44,106 nt of DNA from Antrodiella citrinella (GCA_004802725.1 SGPM01000232.1:1-44106); one strand, 5' to 3'; numbered from the stretch's first letter, positions 1 through 10,191 are shown. Notes: a model not told the origin generated them from the sequence alone. Numbers and translations are program-made.

Positions 1-2
1 AC

Positions 3-155
3 GACGCAGAGGTGATAGAGATCATCGAGGTTGGTGGTGAACTTGATGGGTATATGGAGGAGGAAGATAGCCTGATGATCCCCTCTATACCGATTGAAAG
101 CTGGTTGTACCCTGACCGAGGCGAGGCGCAACCCAAGAGAGCGAGAGCTAGTTAG
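3..155 (+). CDS. 3' end of an unidentified ORF (partial)
   Basis: Frame 3 is open from the window edge to a TAG at 153-155, giving about 50 residues. The piece is acidic (a GYMEEED stretch), contains SWLYPDRGE, and ends in a basic PKRARAS tail. No start or conserved domain is visible, so no function is assigned. It lies next to purine-rich repeats and a transposase, so it may be the C-terminus of a transposon ORF (agaricomycete KDZ-type elements are one possibility). That is context only. The open frame with a sharp stop is the only direct support. Confidence 0.35.
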   Translation, partial: DAEVIEIIEVGGELDGYMEEEDSLMIPSIPIESWLYPDRGEAQPKRARAS

Positions 156-890
156 AGATGTATAGTCTTAGTATTTTGTGCATATATATGAGTGCAACAC
201 TCAGTACAAGAGCCATGAGTTCCCTATATGTGGGAGTAGCTATGCACAACTTGAATGCAATGGGTATGTTTGAATTCCAAGTGTGCACTGTGAAGAGTCA
301 GCACTGCAGATAGTAGATGAAGCCTTCCAGGTGAATAGTGTGGAAGGGTGGAAGGGTGGACCCTTCCAGGTAGAGGGAGGGGAAGGGTGGACCCTTCCAG
401 GTAGAGGGAGGGGAAGGGTGGACCCTTCCAGATGAATTATGCGGAAGGGCCTGCCCTCCACTCTAGTAGCATGACCTTGAAGATGTACCTCTCGTACATA
501 TATATAAGAACATCCTCTTCGTCCTTCGAGAAAGCAGCTCTCTTCAATGCTTTCTTTATCACTATGTGTGAATAAGGACTAAAGCGCTGTTCTGATTACT
601 GTAAGTCAAAATACTCTTGAGATCCACTTGCCTTCAGCAGCACAGGTTGAAGATCTTATATTTCTGCTTATCTCTCTCTAGCTAAAACTCTGGTGAGATT
701 TCAGATCATATAACAAGCTATGAATTGGTGGGCTATACTATCTTTAAGCTACTTTGCATTCACACTTACATGATCTTAGCAAGGTATAGTACTTCACATG
801 TTCACAACATATGTGCACTGTCAACTGAGTATCTTTTTAACAGATTTTGAGCCAAGGGACCCCTGACACCAGGTCAAGGAGGATGGAAGG
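156..890. other. Gene-free repeat-bearing stretch
   Basis: No convincing coding region is seen on either strand. The stretch holds the 31-bp tandem repeat described separately and a strong TATA-like motif (TATATATAAG, 499-508) followed by pyrimidine-rich sequence, an arrangement that could be a polymerase II promoter or part of a retroelement LTR. No matching second LTR is visible in the window, so the LTR reading is only a suggestion. Confidence 0.4.
360..431. repeat. 31-bp tandem repeat with internal dyad
   Basis: Two perfect 31-bp units start at 360 and 391, and a third partial unit starts at 422. Each begins ACCCTTCCAG and ends GGAAGGGTGG, so neighbouring units form an inverted CCACCCTTCC/GGAAGGGTGG pair that could fold into hairpins. 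The same GGAAGGGTGG word recurs around 970-990. Such subterminal repeats are typical of DNA transposon ends, but no element boundary was proven. Confidence 0.75.
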
Positions 891-1020
891 ATGGAAGTGT
901 GTGGAAAAGTATTGTGGACAATGGAAAAGTATATGTGGAGGGGTGTGGAAGTGTGTGGAAGTGTAGAAATGGAAGGGTGGAAGGGTTTGACAGAAGCCTC
1001 TACAGACCCTTCCACAGGCT
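881..1020. repeat. Degenerate GGAAG/TGTGGAA purine-rich repeat
   Basis: Iterated TGGAAG and GTGTGGAA words occur in loose tandem, followed by an inverted CCCTTCCAC. The composition resembles the 31-bp repeat at 360-431. The two blocks may be the subterminal repeats of one mobile element whose other parts fill 431-880, but no terminal inverted repeat or target duplication was identified. Confidence 0.5.
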
Positions 1021-1199
1021 TCCTAGACTTCCAGACTGCCTGCACTTCCACTGGAAAACCACCCTCTGAGGTACATCTATTGGCTGTTATGTTAGACCTA
1101 AGTGGGTATATTTTGGGTACACTGAAGTGTCNGNCAGACTCGTTGTACGCCGGTCGTGCAGACTCGAGTTCTGCACCGACGAGTTTGTACCGTGCACAC

Positions 1200-3647
1200 A
1201 TGGAGTCGACGTTCTGCGACATCACTGTAGCAAGCAACCATCCTATGGACCCATGGCAGATGCGTACTCGGCTCAGCAGTAACGCGTCCTCCCAATCGTC
1301 TGCGTCTGCCCCATTTCGACAGGAAACTCCGAGTCCTTCAATGCAGGGCTCACCTCTCTTTTGTTATGGGAACTCTCTCCCCGCTCCCAGCCCTATGAGC
1401 TCTACGGGATCGCTTCCAACACATCTTGTTGAGTTGCGGACAGGTAGTCCATCAGGAATGCAGTACATCTTGATCGAGGAGGGTAACACTAGTGATTGTT
1501 CTGGTCCGGACTCGTCTCACCATGGTCACGGATACGACCGCGACAAATCCGACGATGGATCTGACAATGGAGGGGCAGGAGAGCATGAGCCATTGCACCA
1601 TGAAGACGTACCTCACGCCGTCCCTACCGTGACTGCGAGTCCGTCAATAGCTGAGCCCCAGCCTGCGCCGCAACAGTGGAAAATCTTCCAACCTCCACCA
1701 AGTGTCCAAGATGTTGTCGAAGCGTTGAAAGATCTTGATGCTCTTCTGACACCGAGGAAGCCTTCTGGCGGGCGTAGCACTAAAACGTTCAGCGGAACTG
1801 ATGCGCTGCGGGAGCGATTGCAGCAGATGCAGCTGTTTTTCGTAATTTTCACAACCGAGAGCCTGACCTGGACGAAAGCGTCAGTGCAAGCAGCGAAGCT
1901 CAGTCGCGCGTCACCTGGTCGCGCGGTGAGGTTACGAACATGGTCGTGTGCTTTTCTCAAGAGTCGCCATCAGCTCCCAGTGACGAGAAAGACGACATGG
2001 AACTCGTCCGCACTTGAGAATGAAGATCTCCGTCGAGCCGTGACAGATCACTTGATAACTCTTGGTCCCCACATCCGCGCACTCGATATCGTCGAGTTTC
2101 TTGCTGATAAGGCTGTTCAAACAAAGTTCGGGCTGAAGAAAGGCATCTGCCTCTCCACGGCGCAGGGGTGGATGCACAAGTTGGGCTATCGATGGAAACC
2201 AATACCAAATGGTCAGTACGTCGACGGACATGAACAGGCAGATGTTGTCAAGTACCGTCAAGAGGTCTATATCCCTGCTCTAGAGAAACTTCGGCTGTCT
2301 TTGAGAGAGTACAACGAAGATGGCACCGAATACGTACCTATAGGCCCCAAACCCTTTGAGACTCCCAAGCCCACTGCAGTCCATTTCCACGACGAGTCTA
2401 CATTCTACGCCAATGATCGCCGCAAAACACGCTGGGTCCATGGATTGGAAGGGGCAGTTCCTCGCACTAAAGGAGAGGGTGCATCGTTGATGATATCAGA
2501 CTTCTACTCCGCTGAATTTGGATGGTTACGATCTCCGACAAATCCAAACCGAGCTGCCCGTCGTTTGTTCAAAGCCGGGAAGAACCGTGACGGTTACTTC
2601 ACCCATGAGGATGTTATCAACCAAGCAATGGAGGCCGCTGCTATTGTGAAGGACGCGTGGCCTGAATACAATCATGTCTTTGTATTCGACAACGCACCTA
2701 CCCATATGAAACGTCCAGATGACTCGCTTTTAGCTCGAAACATGCCCAAGGGACCATCAGATACGTCCAAAAAGACAAAGACTGGGTATCGACAGAACTT
2801 TGGTGTGGATCGGACACTTAGACGGACAGATGGGACGGTGGTGTATGCGGAGAAGGACGGGAAGATTCTGAAAGAAAGGGTCAACATGGTTGGCGCACAG
2901 TTTACAGACGGCTCACCCCAGTCCCTTTACTTTCCCAGCGACTATCCTGTCACAGAGCTGTGCGGGAAGTTCAAGGGCATGGCAGTCATCTTACAGGAAC
3001 GCGGATACACTTATGCAAATCGTCTTCCTGCGGAGTGCCCTGACAACTTCAAGTGTCCCAAGCCGCCACTCGATTACCCCAACGATGATTCAGAGGGGTA
3101 TCTCGCAGAAGCAAATCATTGCTGCTGTCGACGCCTCCTGTATCATCAACCGGACTTTCAGAGTGTACGGTCATTGCTTGAGACTAACCTCGAAACCCTG
3201 GGGATTCAATGCATATTTCTGCCGAAATTTCACTGTGAACTCAATCCCATTGAGCAATGCTGGGGATATGCAAAGCGCGAGTATTGAAAGTGTCCGCCAT
3301 CCAAGTTGGAGGCCGATCTTCAACGGAATCTTCTTGCATCCATCGAGTCGGTTCCACTTCTGTCAATGCGGCGGTAAGCTCGATCATTTGGTTCACATTG
3401 TGCGACGCGCGATATGGATTGGAACTCACTGGTCACATTCTATTCAGATTCTACACTCGTTCAATGCGCATGGCTCGAGCATACGAGAAGGGCCTGAATG
3501 GCCAACAAGCAGCTTGGGCAGCTAAAAAAATATAGTGGTCACCGTGTCATTCCTGAGAACATCTTCAACGAGTTGACGAAGGCCGGTTTGCACCATGAAA
3601 CGGCGCCTGCAGCTTTGTCTATTGTTTCAACATCTGCTGTTGCTTGA
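1200..3647 (+). pseudogene. IS630/Tc1-type DDE transposase, broken near the 3' end
   Basis: The product would cut and paste a DNA transposon. An open frame runs to a TGA at 3285-3287 (the frame is open from 891; Met at 1200 is the first start after the repeat). After an HTH-like N-terminal half come the DDE residues: Asp in FHDESTFY (about residue 398), Asp in VFDNAPTH (about 497) and Glu in LNPIEQCWG (about 685). A long Cys-bearing insert lies between the last two, as in related basidiomycete transposases. The frame continues past the TGA with CPPSKLEADL and SVPLLSMRR, an intron 3374-3447, then KGLNGQQAAWAAKK. A run of seven A (3524-3530) then shifts the frame, and the remainder reaches a stop at 3645-3647. 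The TGA looks like CGA to TGA at a CpG. The element is likely dead, unless the A run is a sequencing error and the TGA is bypassed. Confidence 0.85.
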
Positions 3648-4634
3648 ATCAATTTTTATTCGGTTTTCGACATACATATCCTTTACATTCTACTGTTACT
3701 CTGTTACTGTTTCATCACACTGTCTGTCGACGAATGAAAACCATTCCACGTGAAATTCACATGTTCGTGGGAAGTGATGTGACACCATCACGTAGTAGTC
3801 GTCTCTGACTCGGGCCTACCTTACTAATTATAAACGTCTGCAGCGGCTTGTGGGGGTCTTACCCTAGGTCAGCCTTCGGTGTTTGCCAGTGATACGCGAG
3901 CTCATGCCGAGAGCTGCCGAACTCCGCTAACCCAGAGCCTTCACCAGCCATCTATGCGGCCCTACAACTTCGTTGACTGAACACATCCACCTTTAAGCTT
4001 CAAAGCTGGAACGGCACGGTTCACCATGAACCTTTATTCTTAATCCATTAAACATACTCGAACATAAAGGCAGTGAGTTAATCGTCGCGTGGAGGGTCGA
4101 ACCCGTTTCAGTGGCACGGTTTCACTGTGCATTGGCATTCAATATTCAATATTCACCTACAGATATTTTGCTGATTCTGTGGCTGCTACAGTCTGGTGGA
4201 AACCCGGCAGTCTAGAGCTTCCGCGCATCATCCATGCCTCTCCAGGGTTCTGGTGCACGCTTGAAATAGCTTTACGTATCGTCCCAGATGGTGGTGCGTG
4301 ACCGTGCATCTGGGCAAGCTCGCCGACGAGGTGCAACACTGCGTGCGACGACCCTCTCCCTTGGAGGGCCTGCTAAGCAGGAAATCGCGTGCCAGGTGGG
4401 CCGCATTTATGGCTGCCAATATTGCACTACTCGTGAGACGGCAAGTCCCAATCCAAGTCGTCTCCCCCCCGCTCGCCCACCAACCTCCCAACGTGTCCCT
4501 CTACCCTTCACGTCCATTCATTCTTCTCATCCCACCTGAACTGTTCCCCACCTAATCTCACATCATATCTATAGTGTTCATCTATGCAGATCGACATGTT
4601 TCATGCGGAGTACGGTGAACGCGTCAGCGAAGCG
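3648..4634. other. Intergenic stretch without recognisable gene
   Basis: Short ORFs on both strands lack domain signatures and plausible splice chains. A small hairpin (GTGATG/CATCAC with a 6-nt loop) lies near 3774-3792. The transposon's 3' terminus should fall here, but no inverted copy of the sequence near 1130-1160 could be found. Confidence 0.4.
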
Positions 4635-5086
4635 TCATTCATTATACGCGAAGAACACCGCGTTCCGCGCAAAGTTGTACCCGCCTTCGAATGTATCGTC
4701 ATGTTCAACGCGGACCTGGGTAAAGAGACGGTCATAGTCCCTACATCTGTCGGCCTCCTCGAAGGACTTGTCCATATCGTCCCAGGTGAAGGCCTGCGTT
4801 GAGACGGGACTCGTGGACTCTCCAGGTTAGGCACGTACAACAAGCAGTGCCTGTCATATTGTCGGTACACGTAGAGAGGAGAGTGGGTATACGTACTTAT
4901 CGCGGAATTGTACATGAACACCATTTGTACCTCATTGCGCGTACCACAACGTTCCTTCTGCGCAGGCTCAGTATTCTTATCCTTGCACGGGCAGATTAAA
5001 ACAAGAAATTCGTAACCAAAGACATTCGTAAGGTTACTGTGCATGCTCTGTGAAGGATTACAGCCATTTTGCATCACTGCATGCAT
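4635..5086 (-). CDS. Possible spliced gene or remnant, family not recognised
   Basis: Reading leftwards, a clean terminal exon ends at a TGA (4635-4637). It begins after a CTCAACGCAG acceptor with an upstream CTAAC branch-like word, and reads AFTWDDMDKSFEEADR then CRDYDRLFTQVR to VFFAYNE. Upstream, an open stretch containing RNEVQMVFMYNSAI is followed by a good GTACGT donor. The exons between them cannot be joined in one phase with certainty, and the start is unknown. Codon choice and amino-acid composition look genuinely coding, but no domain is recognised. It could be a decayed gene. Confidence 0.35.
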
Positions 5087-5266
5087 ATGATGAATTTGGC
5101 TGGTTTGTGCGAAGAGCCGAATGGCGGAGTTTCTCGCTTAAGCACGAAGCTTTAGTTATTTCATGTGTATCAACGAAGAATCCACAGTGACAGCGCAGAT
5201 CCAGTGCCGGGTGTACGTCGACGTCACGTCCGTTTCACCAAGTTTTCCAACTCCTTATGCTAATAG

Positions 5267-6460
5267 GGCCCTGGTCAGACACCTGGTACAGCGCGAGACG
5301 GTCCTCCGAGTGAACCACCAAAGAGACCGCCGTCCGCATAAACGAGCCTTTTCATACGCGAACGCTGTGCCAGTGGCAGGAGCATGGACATATACGCTCA
5401 AGAGGCTGGGGATCCGGAGCTGTGGACTGCGATGAGCGCACATGAAAAGAAGGTGAGTCTCCTCTCAGCTCCTGCACAGGAAAACACATCATATCACTAA
5501 CAGATGTATGCGATGTTTAATATTGATGCTTGACTAGCCCTACCTCGAGATAGCACGGCTCGCTTTGCAAGCATATAAAGGTCTTCAGGAGGAGTACTGT
5601 AATGCGTACAGCATTACCTGGCCTCGGCGACTTGCTATTGTCCTCTCGCTTCTCTCTTGGGAGAGGAAGATGATTTGAAGGACACTAAGAATCTCTGGGT
5701 GCAGTTCTCAGAGGCCCGAACGGCAGGTATGTTCAACACCGGATACAACAACATGACTCGCTCATACACATTTCATGGATGATAGCCCTACGTTGATAAG
5801 AGCCATGCATCGAGTGAAGAGTATCGGGTGCGGAAGTTGGAGTATGCGCTTCACTTGCAGAAAGATACGTTGAACAATGTGGTCCCGGAGAAGGGGCAGG
5901 CAAAACTATTGGCGGTTCGAAAGCGAGCGAAGAAGGTTAGACTTTCGCGTAGTACGTGTTTTCTCTTCGTGCGACAGTGACCTGACCGAGTGCCAGAACA
6001 CGAGCAGGTGGTGGACGCTGGACACATTGAGGTGCCTACATATGACACCTATAGCGCATGGACAATACTATATCCCATTGTATCTTCGTAACCACCAGAA
6101 GTTCGGATCCCCAGCCAAAATTCAAGCGCTGATCGAGAATCCTGGCTCCTCATTGGCTTAGGAGCCCATTTTACCAACTTGTGGTGGTTCCGAAGATACC
6201 GTGAGATATAGTATTCCACCTAGAACGCAAGCTCTCTCTGACTCGAGCCAGTGCTGAATGGCGTCGAATGACTGCGGAAGAGAAGAAAGTACGTATGTTT
6301 CCTCCCCCGCATCGGCTACTGTCCTGAGCGCGATCGCGTGCAGCCGTATCTAGACACATGCGCGGCGAAGAAAACGCAACGAGCAGTTAAAACTGACGCG
6401 TTTGTGCGCGCAGTGGGGCTCAAGGGCGTGCAAAGGATGAATGCAGCACGGGAGGTATAA
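5267..6460 (+). pseudogene. Decayed gene with three HMG-box-like units, split by a MITE
   Basis: HMG boxes bend DNA and occur in chromatin proteins and transcription factors. Pieces of a plus-strand gene are visible: exon 1 about 5267-5452, exon 2 5538-5726, exon 3 5786-5935, exon 4 5978-6288, exon 5 6344-6460 (TAA). Exon 1 reads PPKRPPSA, then LFIRERC and LWTAMSAHEKK. Exon 2 opens PYLEIARLALQAYKGLQEEY. Similar halves recur as LWVQFSEARTA/PYVDKSHASSEEY and AEWRRMTAEEKK/PYLDTCAAKKTQR. Damage: an in-frame TAA at 5339-5341, inconsistent frame inside exon 2, TGA as first codon of exon 4, and a MITE inside exon 4. HMG assignment rests on the motif pattern (KRP..A..LF, W..M...EKKPY). The 5' end is uncertain. 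Confidence 0.6.
6068..6211 (+). mobile_element. MITE copy 1 (~144 bp, TA target duplication)
   Basis: The short non-coding element is flanked by TA at 6066-6067 and 6212-6213. Its ends are imperfect terminal inverted repeats: the left end starts CTATATCCCATTGTATCTTC, and the right end, read inverted, starts CTATATCTCACGGTATCTTC, with further match into an ACCACCA block. A near-identical copy in the opposite orientation lies at 15142-15286. TA duplication and size fit a Tc1/mariner/IS630-superfamily MITE, non-autonomous and moved in trans. It interrupts a coding exon. Confidence 0.9.
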
Positions 6461-6676
6461 GGGAAACGCAAAATTAGCTCAAACCCCAATCTGCGACGAA
6501 GAGTGTGGAACGGAAGACCAATAGTACGAAATGAGAGGCACATAACACAACGAATTGAAGACGAGTATATCGTGACGCAGGATAAGGGATATCTGAAGGA
6601 GAAAAGTCGGAAATCGTCTGTTCTTCCAGTGAAGGCGCGTAACTAAAATAATTGTTGCGCAGGCTGCGCAAGGTCC

Positions 6677-8332
6677 TCACAGTGAAGAAGCCAACGGTCC
6701 AGTCCATTTTTCGATGCAAGATTTTTGCTTCCCGTCCCAATTGACCTGGGTCTCCGAGACGTCGTCCATTTCGACCACCGCGTCCTGATTGAGACCAGAG
6801 CAGCACAAGAACATGACATGCTCCAAACCGATGCCAGCAGCGTCCCTACCATTGAGGGCTTTCATCAGAGACTCTTTGAAGGCCGGCTTCCATTTGACAT
6901 GCTCGATGACGAGCTTTCGAAGGTGTGGAATCAGCCATGGCCGCAGATGACGCGGTGTCTTCGGCGCAATGAGACCGATCCGAGTGTTCAGGAAGACGGG
7001 GAGGTCCTTGCAGGAGACGTCGCCGAGATGCAACGTGTGAAGCTCGGGCATCTTCTGCAACAGCTTCACATAAGCCGGTTTGAGTGTTTGAGTGTTGTAA
7101 GGTATGCCAAAGATGAGCAGTGAACGGACGTGGGTCAGGGGAAGGGATGCGAGGACCTCATCTATGAATGTCTGTTGTTCCTGTGAGGACAGCGACAGCA
7201 TAATGCGCAGGTGCGGAGGTGCAAGGTCCAGCGAACCCATCGAATCGGTGTCGGTCATTGCGTAGTAGAGGTCGACATTAACAGCTCGTAAGCTGTGTGT
7301 ATCGGTCGCGTAACCCCAAACCGCCACGGAGCGTATGGGTTCGCCGCGACGTGTGGTGAATGTGTCGATGAGGGACGTGAAGTCGGAAAAGCAGTATTCG
7401 GGAGAATAGACATCGCGCGATACATCTATGCAGGCGGAATGGGTCGCGGGGAGCGTAAGCATATCCAACCACCCAAATGTGAACTTGGGGTTAGACGAGA
7501 CTCCTTCCCAATAGAGGTACTCGAGGTCAGGCAATTTGACGTGTGGTCCCCGGATGGGGCCAAAAACTCCGGTAAGACGAAGGTGTTTGAGTTGTGGCGT
7601 ACGCTTCAAGGCAGACAGACTCGCATCCCCCACACATTCCATGTCGTCCGAAGTACTGTGAGAGAACTCCAGCAAACCAGGAGACTTGAAAATTGGATTG
7701 TCCCCTGTGACTTTATACCGGTCGAGTACCAGTTCTTGCAAGGAAGGGAATTCGCAGTAGTCGAACGAGTCAGGGAGCCAATCCACGCGACCGGTGCGAG
7801 CCAGACACAATATTGTCAGATCTGGTGCCCGGGGAACGAGAGAAGCGAGTGTGGACTGTGGTACAGAAGAGAGGCACAGGATGCGGGCACGAGAGACTGC
7901 TTGGAAGATAACCTCCACCACGTCAGGCATCTCCAGACTCTCATGGTCTGCTCTCCCTTCGATATAAATATTGAGTGGGCAAGACATGGACCGGGCGAGT
8001 ACTGTGTGGACACACTCCCGAGAGGTCTTCGAATCGAGGTACGTGACGTTTTGCCACAGCATCGGTGACTTCAGCGCAGCCTCCCGCCAGTGATGGCAAA
8101 CATGAGTGATCTTGAGAAACGAGTAAGGGTGGGAAGGAATGCGAGTTTCAGGATCCGCGTCGGTGAGCTCCGAGGCGACATACTGCAGAAATATGTAGGT
8201 AAGAAGCTCGGTTGGGATTGCTGCGATTGGTGTGAGCGTATTCAACTTGATCTTGTGGTCGATGGCTGCTCGAGCATACGCCTCTTGCAGCACTTTCCTC
8301 GCTTCCTCTCGTGCTATGACGTGTCCTTGCAT
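6677..8332 (-). CDS. F-box protein with degenerate LRR-like C-terminal region (family A)
   Basis: Likely a substrate receptor of an SCF ubiquitin ligase. The intronless frame gives 551 residues from Met at 8332. The frame is open further, to 8485, but the duplicate at 10645 starts at the equivalent Met, which decides the start. The F-box spans about residues 37-100 (AAIPTELLTYIFLQYV, then ITHVCHHWREAALKSPMLW). The rest has repeated hydrophobic LxxLxL-type segments such as LEYLYWEG and MPELHTLHLGDV, suggesting a weak LRR fold. This architecture is heavily expanded in agaricomycetes. The gene is intact and shares a short conserved leader (GAGAAGCTGACGTCCA) with its copy. The substrate is unknown. 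Confidence 0.8.
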   Translation of the reverse strand: MQGHVIAREEARKVLQEAYARAAIDHKIKLNTLTPIAAIPTELLTYIFLQYVASELTDADPETRIPSHPYSFLKITHVCHHWREAALKSPMLWQNVTYLDSKTSRECVHTVLARSMSCPLNIYIEGRADHESLEMPDVVEVIFQAVSRARILCLSSVPQSTLASLVPRAPDLTILCLARTGRVDWLPDSFDYCEFPSLQELVLDRYKVTGDNPIFKSPGLLEFSHSTSDDMECVGDASLSALKRTPQLKHLRLTGVFGPIRGPHVKLPDLEYLYWEGVSSNPKFTFGWLDMLTLPATHSACIDVSRDVYSPEYCFSDFTSLIDTFTTRRGEPIRSVAVWGYATDTHSLRAVNVDLYYAMTDTDSMGSLDLAPPHLRIMLSLSSQEQQTFIDEVLASLPLTHVRSLLIFGIPYNTQTLKPAYVKLLQKMPELHTLHLGDVSCKDLPVFLNTRIGLIAPKTPRHLRPWLIPHLRKLVIEHVKWKPAFKESLMKALNGRDAAGIGLEHVMFLCCSGLNQDAVVEMDDVSETQVNWDGKQKSCIEKWTGPLASSL

Positions 8333-8842
8333 GGCAACAGATGAGGCCTGCGCATGCTTGGACGTCAGCTTCTCAATGATATGATTTTCCAAAACACGTA
8401 AGAACCTGAAATTCAATGATAGCAACACACACCGGGGCCGCCTGGAGACTGTGACGACGAAGCTGGAATGCAGACTCGAACCCACCCTGAGGCTCCGGGG
8501 TTGACGTTGCTCTGTATCAGGGTGCTGCGTTAGCTCCGGTCATAGCTGTGATGCAGTACATACATTCGACCGTGAAGCTGATTCGGCGAGGATGTTTGGT
8601 CGGCCTTTTTTGAGAAGAGGACTTGTTGTCGCGTTGGCCGGAGGGAATGGGTACAACTTGAACAGGGCCCGTTTAATGGACGCGTCCGTGACAATAACGT
8701 ACGTGACAGATATGACACACACTTGCACCGAGCAGACACTTCGTGCTATGCTAGACCTCATAGCACGTAGAACTCGCGCGTATAATGGAACATCCTCAAT
8801 CTAACACACTGATATATAAGGAGCGACAATATACGAGACGTT
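8333..8842. other. Intergenic region between F-box A and ALG5 3' end
   Basis: It contains the 5' leader of the F-box gene on the minus strand (including the conserved GAGAAGCTGACGTCCA word) and a TATATAAG motif near 8812-8819. No convincing gene is present. Confidence 0.4.
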
Positions 8843-10059
8843 CTATTGTTTCACAGGTTTTGGTGCAGCTCTCCATCTACCAAGTAACAAGTTTGCTCTC
8901 AAAATTAACAAGTCGCGTAGCATCTGCAAAGAGTCCGTAACGACGTTCAGCTTGCTCCCCGACACCTCGTGCCATTCGATAGGCACCTCTTCCACAGGAA
9001 TATAAAGCTGCTTAGCCAGAAGCAGGAGTTCGACGTCAAAAATCCACGTCGGAAGATGCTGGTAAGGGAAGATTTGTTGGGCAGCGGCGCGCGAGAAAAG
9101 CTTGAAACCGCATTGTGTATCTCGGATATGGCCAACGCCGACAATGCGGAGGATGGTGTGAAGGCCATACATGAGAATGTTTCGCAGCAACGACCGCTAC
9201 GTGATAACGGTCAGTCACAGCAGCCAGACACATCATAATACGACACACCTTCACGACGGCCTCGGTCTTTACCAAGTGCGCTCTACTGCCAATGGTGACC
9301 GCAGCACGCTCATCAGACGAGAGCTTGTCCATAGCGTCCCACAACAGCTCCAGATCCTCGAACCGAGAAGCTCCATCCGCATCCACCATAAGCAGCCTCC
9401 GACCCCGCCCATGCAGCATGCCATGCCTCACTGCTCCTCCCTTTCCCAGGTTCTTCGCAAGTGTCACCACACGAATGTCGCTGTCGGTGTACGATGTCGC
9501 CAGCTTCAGCGCAAAATCTGCGGTCCCATCCGATGACCCGTCGTCTACAATAAGGATTTCATGCGACCGATTGGGAATTGTAGCAAGATGGTTGATGGTG
9601 GAAGTGAGCATGAAGGGGAGACGGGCAGTCTCGTTGTACGCGGGAATGACGACGGTGAGGTCAACCGCTGGCTTCGCATCATGAATCGAACCCAGTGGAA
9701 GTGGCTTTGAGGGGGATTTTCTGGAGCGGTACTTCTTCTCAGATTCGACTGGTATGATGCTTTCAGGTGAACAGATTACGAGGACTGTGTAGCACTGTGA
9801 GAATGAGCGAATGAACGGCAAGTTTGACAGCAGACAAAAATTGAATGGATCAGGAAGGGTGAACTGAGTCAACCCTGACCAGGAATCATTCGTCAACGCT
9901 GCAGCGCACGCTTCGCAGCGGCCCACAGCTCTAAGAACAAGGATGAACGGTCCTCATCATATCGGAGTAAGAAAAGTGAAGGTTGGGAGATAAACTTACG
10001 AAGATGGCGGTCGTTAGAACGAATGCAAGGGCTCCGTAGAGCAACGTTGTTTGGTCCAT
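8843..10059 (-). CDS. ALG5: Dolichyl-phosphate beta-glucosyltransferase (ALG5)
   Basis: It transfers glucose from UDP-glucose to dolichyl phosphate on the cytosolic face of the ER, making the donor for the last glucosylations of the N-glycan precursor. Three exons on the minus strand (10059-10000, 9794-9249, 9196-8843) give 319 residues, close to the usual fungal length. Residues about 4-28 form one N-terminal membrane anchor. A GT2 domain follows: DLTVVIPAYNE (about 65-75), IVDDGSSDGT (102-111), KNLGKGGAVRHGM, MVDADGASRFEDLE (156-169, the metal/nucleotide site) and GSRAHL. The C-terminal part has GVGHIRDTQCGFKLF, TWIFDVELL and EVPIEWHEVSGSK. All splice phases agree. Intron 2 has an unusual GTGTGT donor. 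It lies between the inverted F-box pair. Confidence 0.95.
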
Positions 10060-10191
10060 GACAACAATTTCAGGTCGTCATAGGATAAGTAAAATAAAAG
10101 TTGAGCAAGACCAAAATGTTGCGGTGGAGGGAGGAAGTGTGGCAAGCAATAAGGCGCTTGACACGTACGCACGAATAGTCACGCGATCACG

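Noticed and set aside
1809..2020. Suspected frameshift in the transposase N-terminal half
   Set aside because: The long ORF itself matches the family pattern here (SLTWTKASVQAAK, TWNSSALENEDL), so no shift is needed.
2890..3525. 211-residue plus-strand ORF in another frame
   Set aside because: Shadow of the transposase 3' part. The real frame carries the DDE glutamate and conserved C-terminal motifs.
3720..3830. Possible 3' terminal inverted repeat of the DDE element
   Set aside because: GTCTGTCGAC-like words loosely resemble the sequence near 1131 but do not align as an inverted repeat.
4085..4110. GGGTCGAACCC, a second tRNA-like T-arm
   Set aside because: It is only a short local hairpin. 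No cloverleaf partner sequence is present on either strand.
7295..8068. 257-residue plus-strand ORF
   Set aside because: Antisense shadow of the intact F-box A gene, with no motif of its own.
8465..8560. GACTCGAACCC motif resembling a tRNA T-arm on the minus strand
   Set aside because: The T-stem does not pair, and no matching acceptor stem or anticodon arm is found within tRNA distance.
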